DNA of 42,343 bases, from positions 1 to 42,343 of the forward strand of contig QANT01008153.1 in assembly GCA_003254885.1 (NCBI GenBank), in the 5' to 3' direction. This document shows positions 1-10,900 of this stretch, one piece after another. The DNA is from Purshia tridentata (lineage: Eukaryota > Streptophyta > Magnoliopsida > Rosales > Rosaceae). Position numbers and translations under genes: made by a program. Below the pieces are notes generated by a model. The model was given only the letters and a program-made list of their open reading frames with translations. It had not been told where the DNA came from and did not search any database. The stretch's first letter is position 1. Each line of letters starts with the position of its first letter.

Positions 1-1504
1 AAGAAAAGGGCGCCAAAACATGTATTAGGCGGGCAAAGCTTCTACAAAAGGCTGGAGGAAATGAGGTCTAATCGTTTGGATGGTTAATCTAGAGTGAAGG
101 GACCATTATGCCCTCACTAATAGGCCACATGTTGGTCATGTGCTAGAATTTGACGGAATTTTGAAGAAAATAGACGGAATGGACGAACAAAGGAAACGTT
201 GAATAGAAAGTGGCTTAAAATGATACAAAAAAAAGATCGTGGACCAACTTGGGACAAGGTTCAAAGTAAGTGGACCAAATGTGCATTTTCCTCAAAAGAA
301 AGTAGAAGACACCTAACACCCAATAGCCAAGACCCTACAAGATATAAATGAAAGTTTGTAAAGACTTAACAAGAGCTGAAAGCTGTGATGTGCAAAGTTT
401 GGGCTGACCCAAATCATGGCCCACCCAATTTGACTCTTTATGGAAAAGAAAAAATCAATTCATGATTTTTTTTTCCCTCTCTTTGGTTTTTCATCAATTC
501 CCAAATTCTGGATAACCCCCCCACCTGCACAGCCATTCAGGTATAACAAGAAATTATCTTTTAAAACATGTGAAATCAATATGACTCTCATCAACAATCC
601 ATGTAACACACGATATTATAAAAAAATTTATATGAAAAATTCTACCATATACACACTTGTGGCATACAAACACACAGTATTAAAGATCTTTATCTAACAA
701 AAAATAAAGTATATATATTTTTACTGTTAGATCTATTTATATAACTAATAAATGTGTTATCATGAATACTGAATTAAGTAATGGTTTTCAGAATTTCAGG
801 CTTGTAACTAGTTTTCAACCAACACATGCATTGCTCACCCAAAAAACCAACACATGCCTTGGTGATTTGACCAGATATGTTACTTTCAGATATGCGCCAG
901 AAGCTAATTTGCATGAGCTTTAAACATCAAAGTGAAAAGAGAAAAAGAAAATCAAAAGGCACTCTCAAAGTTCGTAGAATGCATACAACTTAACCTAATT
1001 TACAAGACTTACTCCCCACATTTTATTTTGTTGCTCTAAAATTCGTATGCTTTTAATACACTATAAAAGATTTTGTTTTCAATATAACTCAATTATTATG
1101 GACATTAGAGCTGAAAGATTGGCCGCTCAAATTACAACAAAGGAGAGAAGAAGCCGAATGGTGTGAGTGGTTTGGCTACAGGGCTAAAGGTTTCAAAAAA
1201 TTCAAGCCATTATGCTGATTGTAGTCTTTTGCTACCAAACGAGCCTTGTATCATTCAATAGATCCATCAGAATGATGCTTAATTTTGAAAATCAATTTGC
1301 AGCCAACAATATTAATTAACGAGGCTAGGACTATATGGGACTAGGGTTCAAGTTCTTGTTTATTGTTTGCACTAACTTGTGTCTCGCATATGTACATCAT
1401 GTGACTACCACATGACCAATATATATGAGATGGTGCATGTGAGTTGGACATGGGCAAAGGACTAGTCAACTAGCAGGGTGTTGGGTTGGGGGGAGAAAAT
1501 ATTT
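1..1504. other. AT-rich intergenic stretch
   Basis: No open frame here has a recognisable protein, convincing splice sites or a codon pattern that stands out from background. The sequence is AT-rich with short homopolymers. The longest frame (440-697) is low-complexity and begins in a T-rich patch, so I do not treat it as a gene. The left edge could hold the tail of a gene lying outside the window, but nothing in the first 400 bases supports one. Confidence 0.6.
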
Positions 1505-1799
1505 AGGATCCATTTGGCATTGCTTTTTAGAAGTACTTTTATTTAGTAGCGCTTTTGTTAGAAGCAGTTCTGCAAAGAAGCACATGCAAATTTTTATAAA
1601 AATTCTAAGTGATTCATGCAAAGGCATTTGAAATACTTCTTGATGAAAACACCTATCAGATGCTTCTCAAAAAACCCCTTAAAAACGCTTTTATAACTCA
1701 GAAGCACGTATCTATATATTTGCCAAACGTTACCAAAAACGCTTTCAGATTGTAAAATTTTAAAAGAACCAAATTTTAAAAGCACTGCCAAACGAGGCC
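1505..1799. mobile_element. MITE with GG...TTTGGCA terminal inverted repeats
   Basis: The left end reads GGATCCATTTGGCATTGCTT. The reverse complement of the right end reads GGCCTCGTTTGGCAGTGCTT. The two ends therefore form an imperfect terminal inverted repeat of about 22 bp around a 295-bp AT-rich interior with no coding capacity. The flanks (TTA on the left, TAT on the right) leave room for a short TA-type target duplication, which would suit a PIF/Harbinger-like MITE. Superfamily assignment is inference; the inverted ends are seen directly. Confidence 0.65.
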
Positions 1800-1909
1800 T
1801 ATTCATTTATATTAAGCCTCATATTAATAGATTCTCGGATAACCAAAAATATACACAAATTATTTGTACTATTTGCGGCCTAGCCTATCGGACCTAAGAA
1901 AAAGCCCGT

Positions 1910-1946
1910 TTGCCCATTGGCCCATTAGAGGCATATATAAAGCCTC
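1910..1946 (+). promoter_or_regulatory. Promoter-like patch: site II pair plus TATA box
   Basis: Two GCCCA-type (site II) motifs at 1910-1926 lie just upstream of a strong TATA sequence, ATATATAAA (1933-1941). The TATA sequence is framed by a small inverted repeat, GAGGC/GCCTC (1928-1932 and 1942-1946). This arrangement is typical of a plant core promoter reading rightward. I could not identify a gene downstream: the frame from 1864 to 2100 has no ATG start and no recognised homology. It may be the leftover promoter of a lost gene, or drive a non-coding transcript. Confidence 0.35.
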
Positions 1947-2118
1947 CACCCCCCAAGTCCAAGATAAAAGAACCTTTCAGATCTTACATTCAATCCCATT
2001 GGCTCTGTTTCACAGGGTGAACTTCAATCCCAAGTCGTTTAGCTTCTGGTTTGAGAAGTTGTATGGTTTGGCTCTGGGTTTCACATTATCTATAGGGTGA
2101 TTTCGATATTAATCCATA

Positions 2119-2166
2119 TATATGGTTCATTGTTTCGGTATACCAATTCTATATGGTTCATTGTTT
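2119..2166. repeat. Short direct repeat
   Basis: The motif ATATGGTTCATTGTTT occurs twice about 32 bp apart downstream of the promoter-like patch. It is a local duplication with no evident function. Confidence 0.6.
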
Positions 2167-2759
2167 GTCAAAGAACCAAAAACCAAAGTTTTATGTTAGA
2201 CTTGAAAGACTAATTGATGTTCTAGGAAGTGGGTTTTATTTTTTGTTTCTTGATACTTTTGTACGTTATGGAATAATTGTATCTGCATACATGAATAGAG
2301 TTACTAATCAAAGGCCATCATAATAGGTGAGTTCTGATTGTTAGGTATGGGTGTCATTAGTCATTACATGTTCAACAAAGCGCAATTGGTCAATCATTTT
2401 CAATTTTTGTTGATGAAAAATTAACAACTTTTTATGGTAATTTGTAATCTTCTTTTGTTTCTGGATGACAATTTTCAAATTATCTTGTCTATTTTTGTAG
2501 ATAAGATAATGAAACTTAATTATGACACATAATGAGTAAGTTCGCATGGCACTGTTTGATGGTTGGTTGGTGACATTGTGTATATTGAAGTAGTGAGAAT
2601 TATTATATGTCACGTACCTTGGAATTCTTGAAAAATTCACGATCACTACAACAAGACTCCTGTTCTCGTCCATGTACACCGCACCAAATTGACTTTTCGC
2701 CGCTGCAACACAACACTAGGCGCAATTGCACCTCAAAATAAATTTTTTTTTACTTTTTT

Positions 2760-3310
2760 TTTTTGAGTTGTTAATATAGTATCAAAGCTTTATTTGCAAG
2801 AAGTGCTGGGTTTGAATCCTCCATTCCTCAGTTTTGTTTGTTTTTTTCATTATCAGTATATTTGCTCTTGATCTATAGGTTGGAGCTGCACATGAGAGAG
2901 AGCGTTAGCTTGATATATATTATTGATCTATTCCTTGACAACTTAAACTTTTGGGGCTCAATGATTGTCTAACATTGATATAAATATGTTAGTTTATTCT
3001 CTAATAGGTTAATCTTTTGGAGTTTAGTAGTTGTCTAATATTGTTAACTTGATATACATTGTTAACTTATTCTCTAATAGGTTAAGTTTTTGGGGTTCGG
3101 TGGTTGTTTAACAAGGTATTATAGCCTTATTGCAGGAGGCCAGTTTAAGCTTTTGTGATATTGTGATTGTCTAAGATGGTATCTCTGCACGTGTAGGTTG
3201 GGGTTGCACATGAGGGAGGGTGTAAGATTGATATACATTGTTGACTTATTTCCTGACAATTTTAAGTTTTATTAGAATATAATAGTTGTGTAATAGATCG
3301 AGACTTCTTT
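2760..3310. repeat. Degenerate tRNA-like repeat field
   Basis: A segment at about 2770-2835 contains GGGTTTGAATCCTCC, close to a Pol III B-box. It is followed by a nested set of degenerate direct repeats. A unit beginning AGGTTGGRGYTGCACATGAG occurs near 2876 and again near 3196. A shorter motif (TTAA-CTTTTGG plus GTTGTCTAA-like sequence) recurs near 2943, 3008, 3080 and 3147. This resembles dispersed plant repeats related to tRNA or primer-binding sites, or a decayed SINE. It has no coding capacity, and the family name is uncertain. Confidence 0.4.
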
Positions 3311-3769
3311 GTATTAGTAGTTAAAAAGCTCTATGTTAGTATGAGTTAGGGACTTACCGAAAGTTACTTTCTCCATTTTTTTAAGATAATTTTTTTGTCC
3401 ATCTTCGTTAAAACAAAGAAAAGGGGGACGCGGGGGGGGGGGGAGAAATTCCGAATGGGCCTAGTCTTTATTGGTTACAATTTGAAACATGCTCATTTAG
3501 ATTTTATTACTTTAAATTTTTGGTCGTGATTGGTGAATTTAATTTCGTAAAAAATAAAATTGATTCTACCTAACAATTAGTTGACCCTGACGTACTAGGC
3601 ACACCACCGTGATCATATTATGTTTGAATGTTTGTTTGTTTTTTTCTTTTTTCTTTTTAAGTTAGAAGAAAAGATTGAGAAAATTAATTAGGGAATAGAA
3701 AATGAAAATTACCAAATGGGCCTAGTCATTATTCTCAAGTTGGATTCTTTTATGCATAAAGGAATCCTT

Positions 3770-4325
3770 TTATATATATTTTTTTAAAGACTCAACCACC
3801 ATTTTTTCAACTAGAAAATGGAAAAAAGAATTGTTGAGGTAAAGCGGGTTTTCAAAGATAGTCTTAAACCTACCCTGAATGCCTCCATTTTTTTTTTTAA
3901 AGTCAGCTTTTTTTTTTTTTTTGGTCTCTTTTAGTCTCTCGTATATGCTAGATAACGTGATGAAGTATAGACACACTGAATACTCGTAATGGGGAAGTTT
4001 GTTTCCATACTAAAATTCAAACTAATGTGGCAAATGCCTCTATATATATATATATATTTTTTTTTAAAGACTCAACCACCATTTTTTCAACTAGAAAATG
4101 GAAAGAAGAATTGTTGAGGTAAAGCGGGTTTTCAAAGATAGTCTTAAACCTACCCTGAATGCCTCAATTTTTTTTTTTTAAGTCAGCTCTTTTTTTTTTT
4201 TTTTTTTTTTTCTTTTAGTCTCTCGTATATGCTAGATGACGTGATGAAGTATAGACACACTGAATACTCGTAATGGGGAAGTTTGTTTCGATACTAAAAT
4301 TCAAACTAATGTGGCAAATGCCTCT
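3770..4325. repeat. Recent ~280-bp tandem duplication
   Basis: Copy A (about 3770-4041) and copy B (about 4042-4325) share nearly identical sequence across their whole length. Both contain AAAGACTCAACCACC, GTTGAGGTAAAGCGGG and CACACTGAATACTCG in the same order. The period is 280 at the left and 284 at the right, the difference being poly-T length. Only a few substitutions separate the copies, so the duplication looks young. No gene is evident in the unit. Confidence 0.9.
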
Positions 4326-4679
4326 AGCTCTTCAAACATCAGTACTGTTTATGAGGCAAAAGCTCTCAACATTTTCTGCTTTCAATTTAACTCGATTACA
4401 ATGGCCCTGCTTCGTGCAACAGACTAGACTGAACTGAATTATATATACAAACAGTATTGGATTGGATTTAATACTATCTTATGTTTCATGCAATTCTTGA
4501 ATGATCTGTATAATATTCTGATATAATATTATGATATCATACAGTACTCATGTTTGAAGGCAAAGAACATCATATGTAATGGGAAAAAAAGCACAAACTA
4601 AGGAAGAGCCAACAGGCATTTTGTAACAAAGAGTTTATAAATTAACTTTATATAAAACCAACATCAGGGGGGGAAAAAA

Positions 4680-4867
4680 CCACTGTATGCATGTTTCTAT
4701 GTCTACAAAAAGAACAAAACAGAGGCTAACCGACAATTTCGGTACTAAAGCAACCATCATACATCAGAGGAAGGCAGGTGAAAAGCCACTGGATGCATGT
4801 TTCTGTGTCTACAAAAGGAACAAAACAAAGACTAACCAACCCTTTCGGTACTGGAGCAAAAATCATT
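4680..4867 (-). repeat. Tandem duplication in the likely PDS5C-like 3' UTR
   Basis: Two copies of an ~82-bp segment lie at 4680-4761 and 4786-4867 (period 106). Both contain GCATGTTTCT, GTCTACAAAA and TTTCGGTACT. They start about 45 bp beyond the stop codon of the PDS5C-like gene on the minus strand, so they probably lie in its 3' untranslated region. The copies differ at roughly one base in eight, so this duplication is older than the one at 3770-4325. Confidence 0.8.
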
Positions 4868-4911
4868 CGGTTTAGAGCCTCCCCATCACTGCCTGTCATC
4901 TCTTCCTCTCT

Positions 4912-7900
4912 TTACACGGCCTTGTCTAACTCAGGCGTAGGGAAGGATCTTTCATTCTTTGCACCCTTGCTCAATTCTATCAGTTCTTTGGCACATTCCT
5001 CACCAGAAGGTTCAATATCAACTTTGGGACTCTCTTGCGTAGACAAAGTCACAGTCTCAGGTGTGATCTGTGTAGAGTCAATAACAGTCTTCATATCTAC
5101 CTTCACTTCGCCAGCAGATGTTTGTCCATCATCCTTCAATCTGTCATTTTCATTGGGTTGGTCATCCTTAGGTTCAGCATCAACTTTAGGCTCATCAAGT
5201 GTACAACGGTCTACAGATTTACTGCCAGACTTCATAACAATGGATATGCCAGCTGAGACTCCACTTCTGGATATCCTTCATAAAAGTTTTAGTTAAGGAC
5301 CAATAACAAATTACACTGCATGAGAGTATGCAAACAACCAACTCCTAGGCTTGTTGGTTAAATGATCATGTGGTATCATCAAGGGTAAAGGTTTAAGAGT
5401 AGGTGAAAGAGGAAGAAAGTATAGAAACCAACCTTTTTGAGGACAAACCAGCGTTTGATTGTTTGGATGACTCTGATTTTGTTTTCCGTCTTCTCTTTTG
5501 AGGTCTGATCAAAATGCACAACCAAATGATAAATAAGATTAAACATACATATACAGGGAAGCAGCCAAAGAATGCTAGGCGAGGCAAACCATTTAGGATC
5601 ATGAACAGTGATTTACGTGCAATCTATACACTGCATGAAAAATTTGACTCTACTGAATTTAAAGGTGTGCCTTTTTAGCATTGCCAGTGTTAATTACTTT
5701 GAAAATTTAGAACATTCTACTCTGTAATCACTATTCAAGTATGCATTATTATAACAGTCACTAAAAGGAGGCAAAACAAAATTGACAGAAGTTATAGTGA
5801 CACACTACATTCAAAATTGTCAAAAATCATGGGAGCCAGCAAGTGCACATAATTGTCAACTCATTCCGATGAACAACCTTGTCCATGTATTTGTCTAAAC
5901 GCCTAAAGAATCAAAATTAAGGATTTTTCCATAACATAACAAGGGAACTTCTGGAGTAAATATGTCTAAAAAGATTGGTTTTGGTTCACATAACCGTAAA
6001 AAATGCAGCAAAAAATAATTAATTTTGCAAACACCAGTTTAACCATAAGAGGAAAAAACTTGTCAGAGACGACCAAGACAAGAAAACTGGATTTTCCATT
6101 ATAGCAGCTGAAACTGAAAGAATCAATTTACAAACACCAGTTTAACCATAAACACAAACACTTGTCAGAGGCACAAGTAATAAAACTGGATTTTAATTAA
6201 ACTTCATGTTACAGCAGTCCTCTGAGAGATACTGATATTATTGAAAGAATAAGAGTTACCTATCAGACGAAGAATCAGGTTTTGGCAGATCGTTATTTTG
6301 GCCCTGTTGTAGGGACAGCGAAATTAGGCAGGACAATTTATTTTAGAATAAGTTTAGTAAAAATATCAACAAAAGAAAAGTACAATTTAAGCATAGCACA
6401 TACAATGGGCAAGATATCATCTCCAATCAGTTGCCAACGTTGCTTTCTAAGGTTTAGATTTTCTTCATCCCCATCAGCATACAACACCTGTGCAAGAAGT
6501 AATTAAGCAAAGAAACATTTAAAAACAACAAAATGCATAATGCTGGACACAGATTATGAAAGTAACCATAATTAAGGTTAAAACAAGAGATGTAAGGCAT
6601 CAAATCGGATAATGTGCCACACAGACTGACTCAGAGGAGTGCTGTGATTCAAGTTGATGTTGAGGACCAAGAAGATCATGGTCACGGGCTCAAGGACACC
6701 TAGTACTTGGGAGATCTTCACTTCAACAGTTTGAAATCACTTTTTTGTACACAAAAGAAAACAAATAAAAGAACATGAAGACCAGAAAGCCAACTCACCA
6801 TGTGCTTCTTTTTAGAAGCGTTGTAAGAATAAACAACACCTTCATAAAACCTGCAGAGTAGGAAATTTCATATAAGAAAACAATGAATTGGAACTTTTAC
6901 TCAAGCCAACTCAAGCTTCTTTTTAGACCAGAATGAGATGGAATGTAAATATTAACAAAATAACAATAATATCATAGAATGTCATATTTATTATCAAGTC
7001 TGAATTACTCACGCTTTGTCCAGTGGCCACCAAACCTTTATTCTACGGCCAACCAATCGCTCATCAGGATCAGGCATTTGAGAATCCTGGAAAGGTTAAA
7101 TTATGAACAATAAAAGAACACAAAGGTTGTAGAATATAACAAGAAATCCATAAATAAAAGAGGATGTGCAAGGTTAGAACAAACTGAAATATTATTACCT
7201 GAAAGCAAATTCTTAAAAAAAAATACATTAAAAAGTAGCAAGAACAATGTAAGAGCTCACTAACAGCAAAAATACCTATCTAGCATGCCACATAAATTCC
7301 TAGATATATCAGGGGGAAAAGGTGGACCTTTGATATACTGTAAAGCTTCTAAGTTCTAACACACCGGCTTAGTTCAAGATTAAGCAAAAGAAGCAACATA
7401 TCAGTCGAAGCATTTCTTGATGATATGAAGGTGATTATCTCCACATATAGTAGAACACAATATTTTAACCACCTAATAACAGAAAACAGTTGTAAGGATG
7501 AAAGACTTGATGTTCTATTTCCAATTGTAGTGATGATAGATTTGCAAGGTTTAATGACTATTTGTAATAGAATTTGTTAACAATATCACGCCAAAAGAGG
7601 TTACTATTGGCACAGCCATAATTACAGGGAGGGATGTATAAGTTTACAGGACTGCCAAAGTTTAGAAAAATAGACCATGGTCCCAAATCGAATGTGAGCT
7701 CCTTAAGATATTACTTTTCCAGTTACATCTAACATAATTATAAATAATATGTGATACACTTGGGAGGATTTCCGAGTTCAAAAAGTACACCATGGTCCCA
7801 TATCCAATGGGAGCTCCGTAAGATATTACATTTCCAGTTACAATCCATAGAGACTACCCTTACGGCCTTACCTCACTGTTTCTGTTCTTTTAAAATAGAG

Positions 7901-10900
7901 GCACATGAAAGCAGTACAAAAGCAGGAAAGCATTTTTATAAGATGGCAATAAATTATCAATATGTTGCCTCAATTTTAACCAGGTTTAAGACCTCTATTT
8001 GAAATTCTGCCTTCATACAATTAAAGTTCTAACTTCCATGTATATTCATACTATTATTGGTCCAATATTGTTGGATTGATCATTATGACATAGAAAGATT
8101 AAAAGGAGTACATAAACATCATTTTATTTTTCAGATGTTTCAACAAAAAGAAAAGAGAGAGAGAGAGAGAGAGAACCTTTTACACGAGTCACTGAAATTT
8201 ATTCTCAGGATATCAAGTGTGTTCATCCAATAATTAAATTAAGAGTCTAGTTCATTTTCACTGATTCATCTACAGGCCCATGCTAATAAGGGAGTAAAAG
8301 TCTATTTCATTACACTTTATCTCAGCCAAAAGGCCGAGAAAGGTATGGGTCACCCAATGCTGTTTCATTCAAATGATACAATTTGGGCAAACATAGAATA
8401 TAGGCTACCTAATACTGTTCATGGTTAGTTCTTTGCATGTAATTTAAGCCATATTTTCAACATTTATTAATTATTGTTATTCAAAACAAATGGTCCAAAG
8501 TGATTGGCCAGGGATAAAACTTGAGTTGAATGACCACAGAAAGAGAAACCAGTAGCCAAGTAATATTTTTACTCAAAAGGAAGTTCAAGTTCACTGACCA
8601 AATTAGTGCAATGCAAATGAGATAAGAAAATTCTTACCTCTTCCTTTCCAATGGTACGCTTCCTCTTGAGTACCTTTTTAGGGGTTCCTTCGATGAAATT
8701 TTTATCTCCTTCCAGTTTTGTCTCAGACCTCGAAATCTTCTGCGAAGTGGACAATTGGCAGATGGGAGGACCCAGCCCAACAAAAGAAGAAAAGGAAAAA
8801 GTCACTACAGGAGACAACTAAGAATTTCAATGTATTTATTTTTGCATCACTGTTAAAAGTAGTATTGAAGTACCTTTCTACCAGATGCTGCAGTACTATC
8901 TTTACCAGAATTAGCATCCCCCCTATGTTTCTTAATACCCCTTTGAACAGGCAACTGATCATTGGTATTCCCAGTTCCTAACTCCAAAGCTGACTGTTGC
9001 TCTGGTTTTTCCTCAGGACCACATGGGACTGCAGATTCCTTCTCTGTGACTACATATACAGAAGCAAGTATGGTCTCCTCATTTGTTTTTGCACCAAGTC
9101 CAATATCTCTTGGGCGCCCCCTTGCTTTTGCCGTTAAGGTAATTGTCTCCTCAGATTCCTTTTTCAAATTGATATCTGCTGATTGTGGAGTTTTCTCTTC
9201 AACCTGAGCACTAGCGAAATCTACCCTTTCAACTGAAAGGGAACTAGGATTAGCTTCTTGAGGCTCTTTGACAACCCTTTTCTTCGGCCGGCCCCTTTTG
9301 GGTCGGGTTCCATCAAGGTTATTTTGTAGAAATGGAGATGAATTTCCTATAACCTTTTCATTTTTATGTTCCAAAGTTGGTGGTTCAGGGCCTTTTAGAA
9401 GTTTTACTGGCAAAGTGGCCTTCATAGGAAGAGGGTCTTCACTAGCTAAAGTGTTAAGCCCCTTTTCAGGAGACTTTCTGCTGCCAGATGCTTTTAGAGC
9501 TACGTCCCCTTCATTCTTAGGTTGAGAACTTGGTGTCTCATTCACTTTTTGATGTGTTACTGGAAAAGTGTCCTCCCCACGAAGACTCTCTTCAGTAGGT
9601 AATGTCTTGTCATGAAACTTCCTTCTGCCAGATGATTTTGAAGTTTTTCTGCCAGAATGCATCCAAGAATGTTCATAGCCTTCCTCTGGATTCATTAACG
9701 AATTTGGCTTCCAGCCTCTTTTTCTGGGAGCTGAATTTGGCTCAATATCTGATTTGTCCTCTGGATTCATTGAAGAATTTGGCTTCCTGCCTCTCTTTTT
9801 GGGAGCCGAACCTGGCTCAATTTCTGATTTGACAATCTTCAGAGAGAATGAATTGTCGGGTTGAGCATTATCTTTTGAATCAATATCCTTGGAATGTTTA
9901 GTAAGATGGCAAGGCTGTAATGTTTTGGAAGAATTTTCAGGTATGACATTGAATTCATCCCTCGTAGGAGAAGCCACAGTTTTGTTAACTTCTCTAGGAC
10001 AAACAGCATCAGGAGTAAGTCCTTCTGTCACCTGGTTAACAGACAAGGGTTATATGGATGACGATAAGTTTAACAAACCTTTTTTTATTTTCCTGAATCA
10101 TGACAATGCAGTCATTCAGAACTTCCAATCCATAATTCTAACTGAATACATAGAAATAGACACACTTCAACATACAGATGCACGTAAAGAGGTAGAAATG
10201 CAGATGTGTCATAAACTATATCATAAAGCCTTCCCCCTAATATTTGTTCCTGACAGAGTTACACATCCAATTTCCCAACCAATCACTAGAAGGAAAATAG
10301 AATAGCTAGATAGACAGGAGAGGATGGTTTTATTCCATTCAAGAATAATTTCAAAGATGTGCATTGTCGATGCAGCTAGAATCAGTACAAAAACTCACTA
10401 TGCATGTGGGGCATTTACTAGTTTTTCCTTGACTGCCATGTTCTTTTTATTTAAATCTTTGGTTTTACTCGCTGCCATCATCACTTCAGTGTCATCCACT
10501 GTTTCTGGTAACCATGTTAATCTCTTCTTTTTTTCTTTTTTTCTTTTTTTACCATGTTTATAAAGAATATCTTTAACACTACAGCTGAAAATCTAGAGTG
10601 CATGTGAAAGACCATTAGATACACATGAGCGAGAAAGAGGGTACAACAGACTTTCCGGTTCAAAAGGATTTGATGCAAAAGAATAATAGGAGTTGTCATT
10701 TTAATTTTTTTCCTTTAACTTTTGCAAGATAGTTAGGGCTTCCAGTTCATCTTAAAGAGAACATACAAAATAACAAGATATGGGAATAGATTCAGCAAAA
10801 ACAGGCAAAAAATAAATACTATAATTTGACAATATAACTAGTTTGGCATACCAGATTATTCTCACAATCATTGATATGATCACGTTTGAGGGCATCAGAT

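Noticed and set aside
2790-2835. tRNA gene suggested by the B-box-like GGGTTTGAATCC
   Set aside because: No matching A-box, acceptor stem or cloverleaf could be built; it is better viewed as a decayed tRNA-derived repeat.
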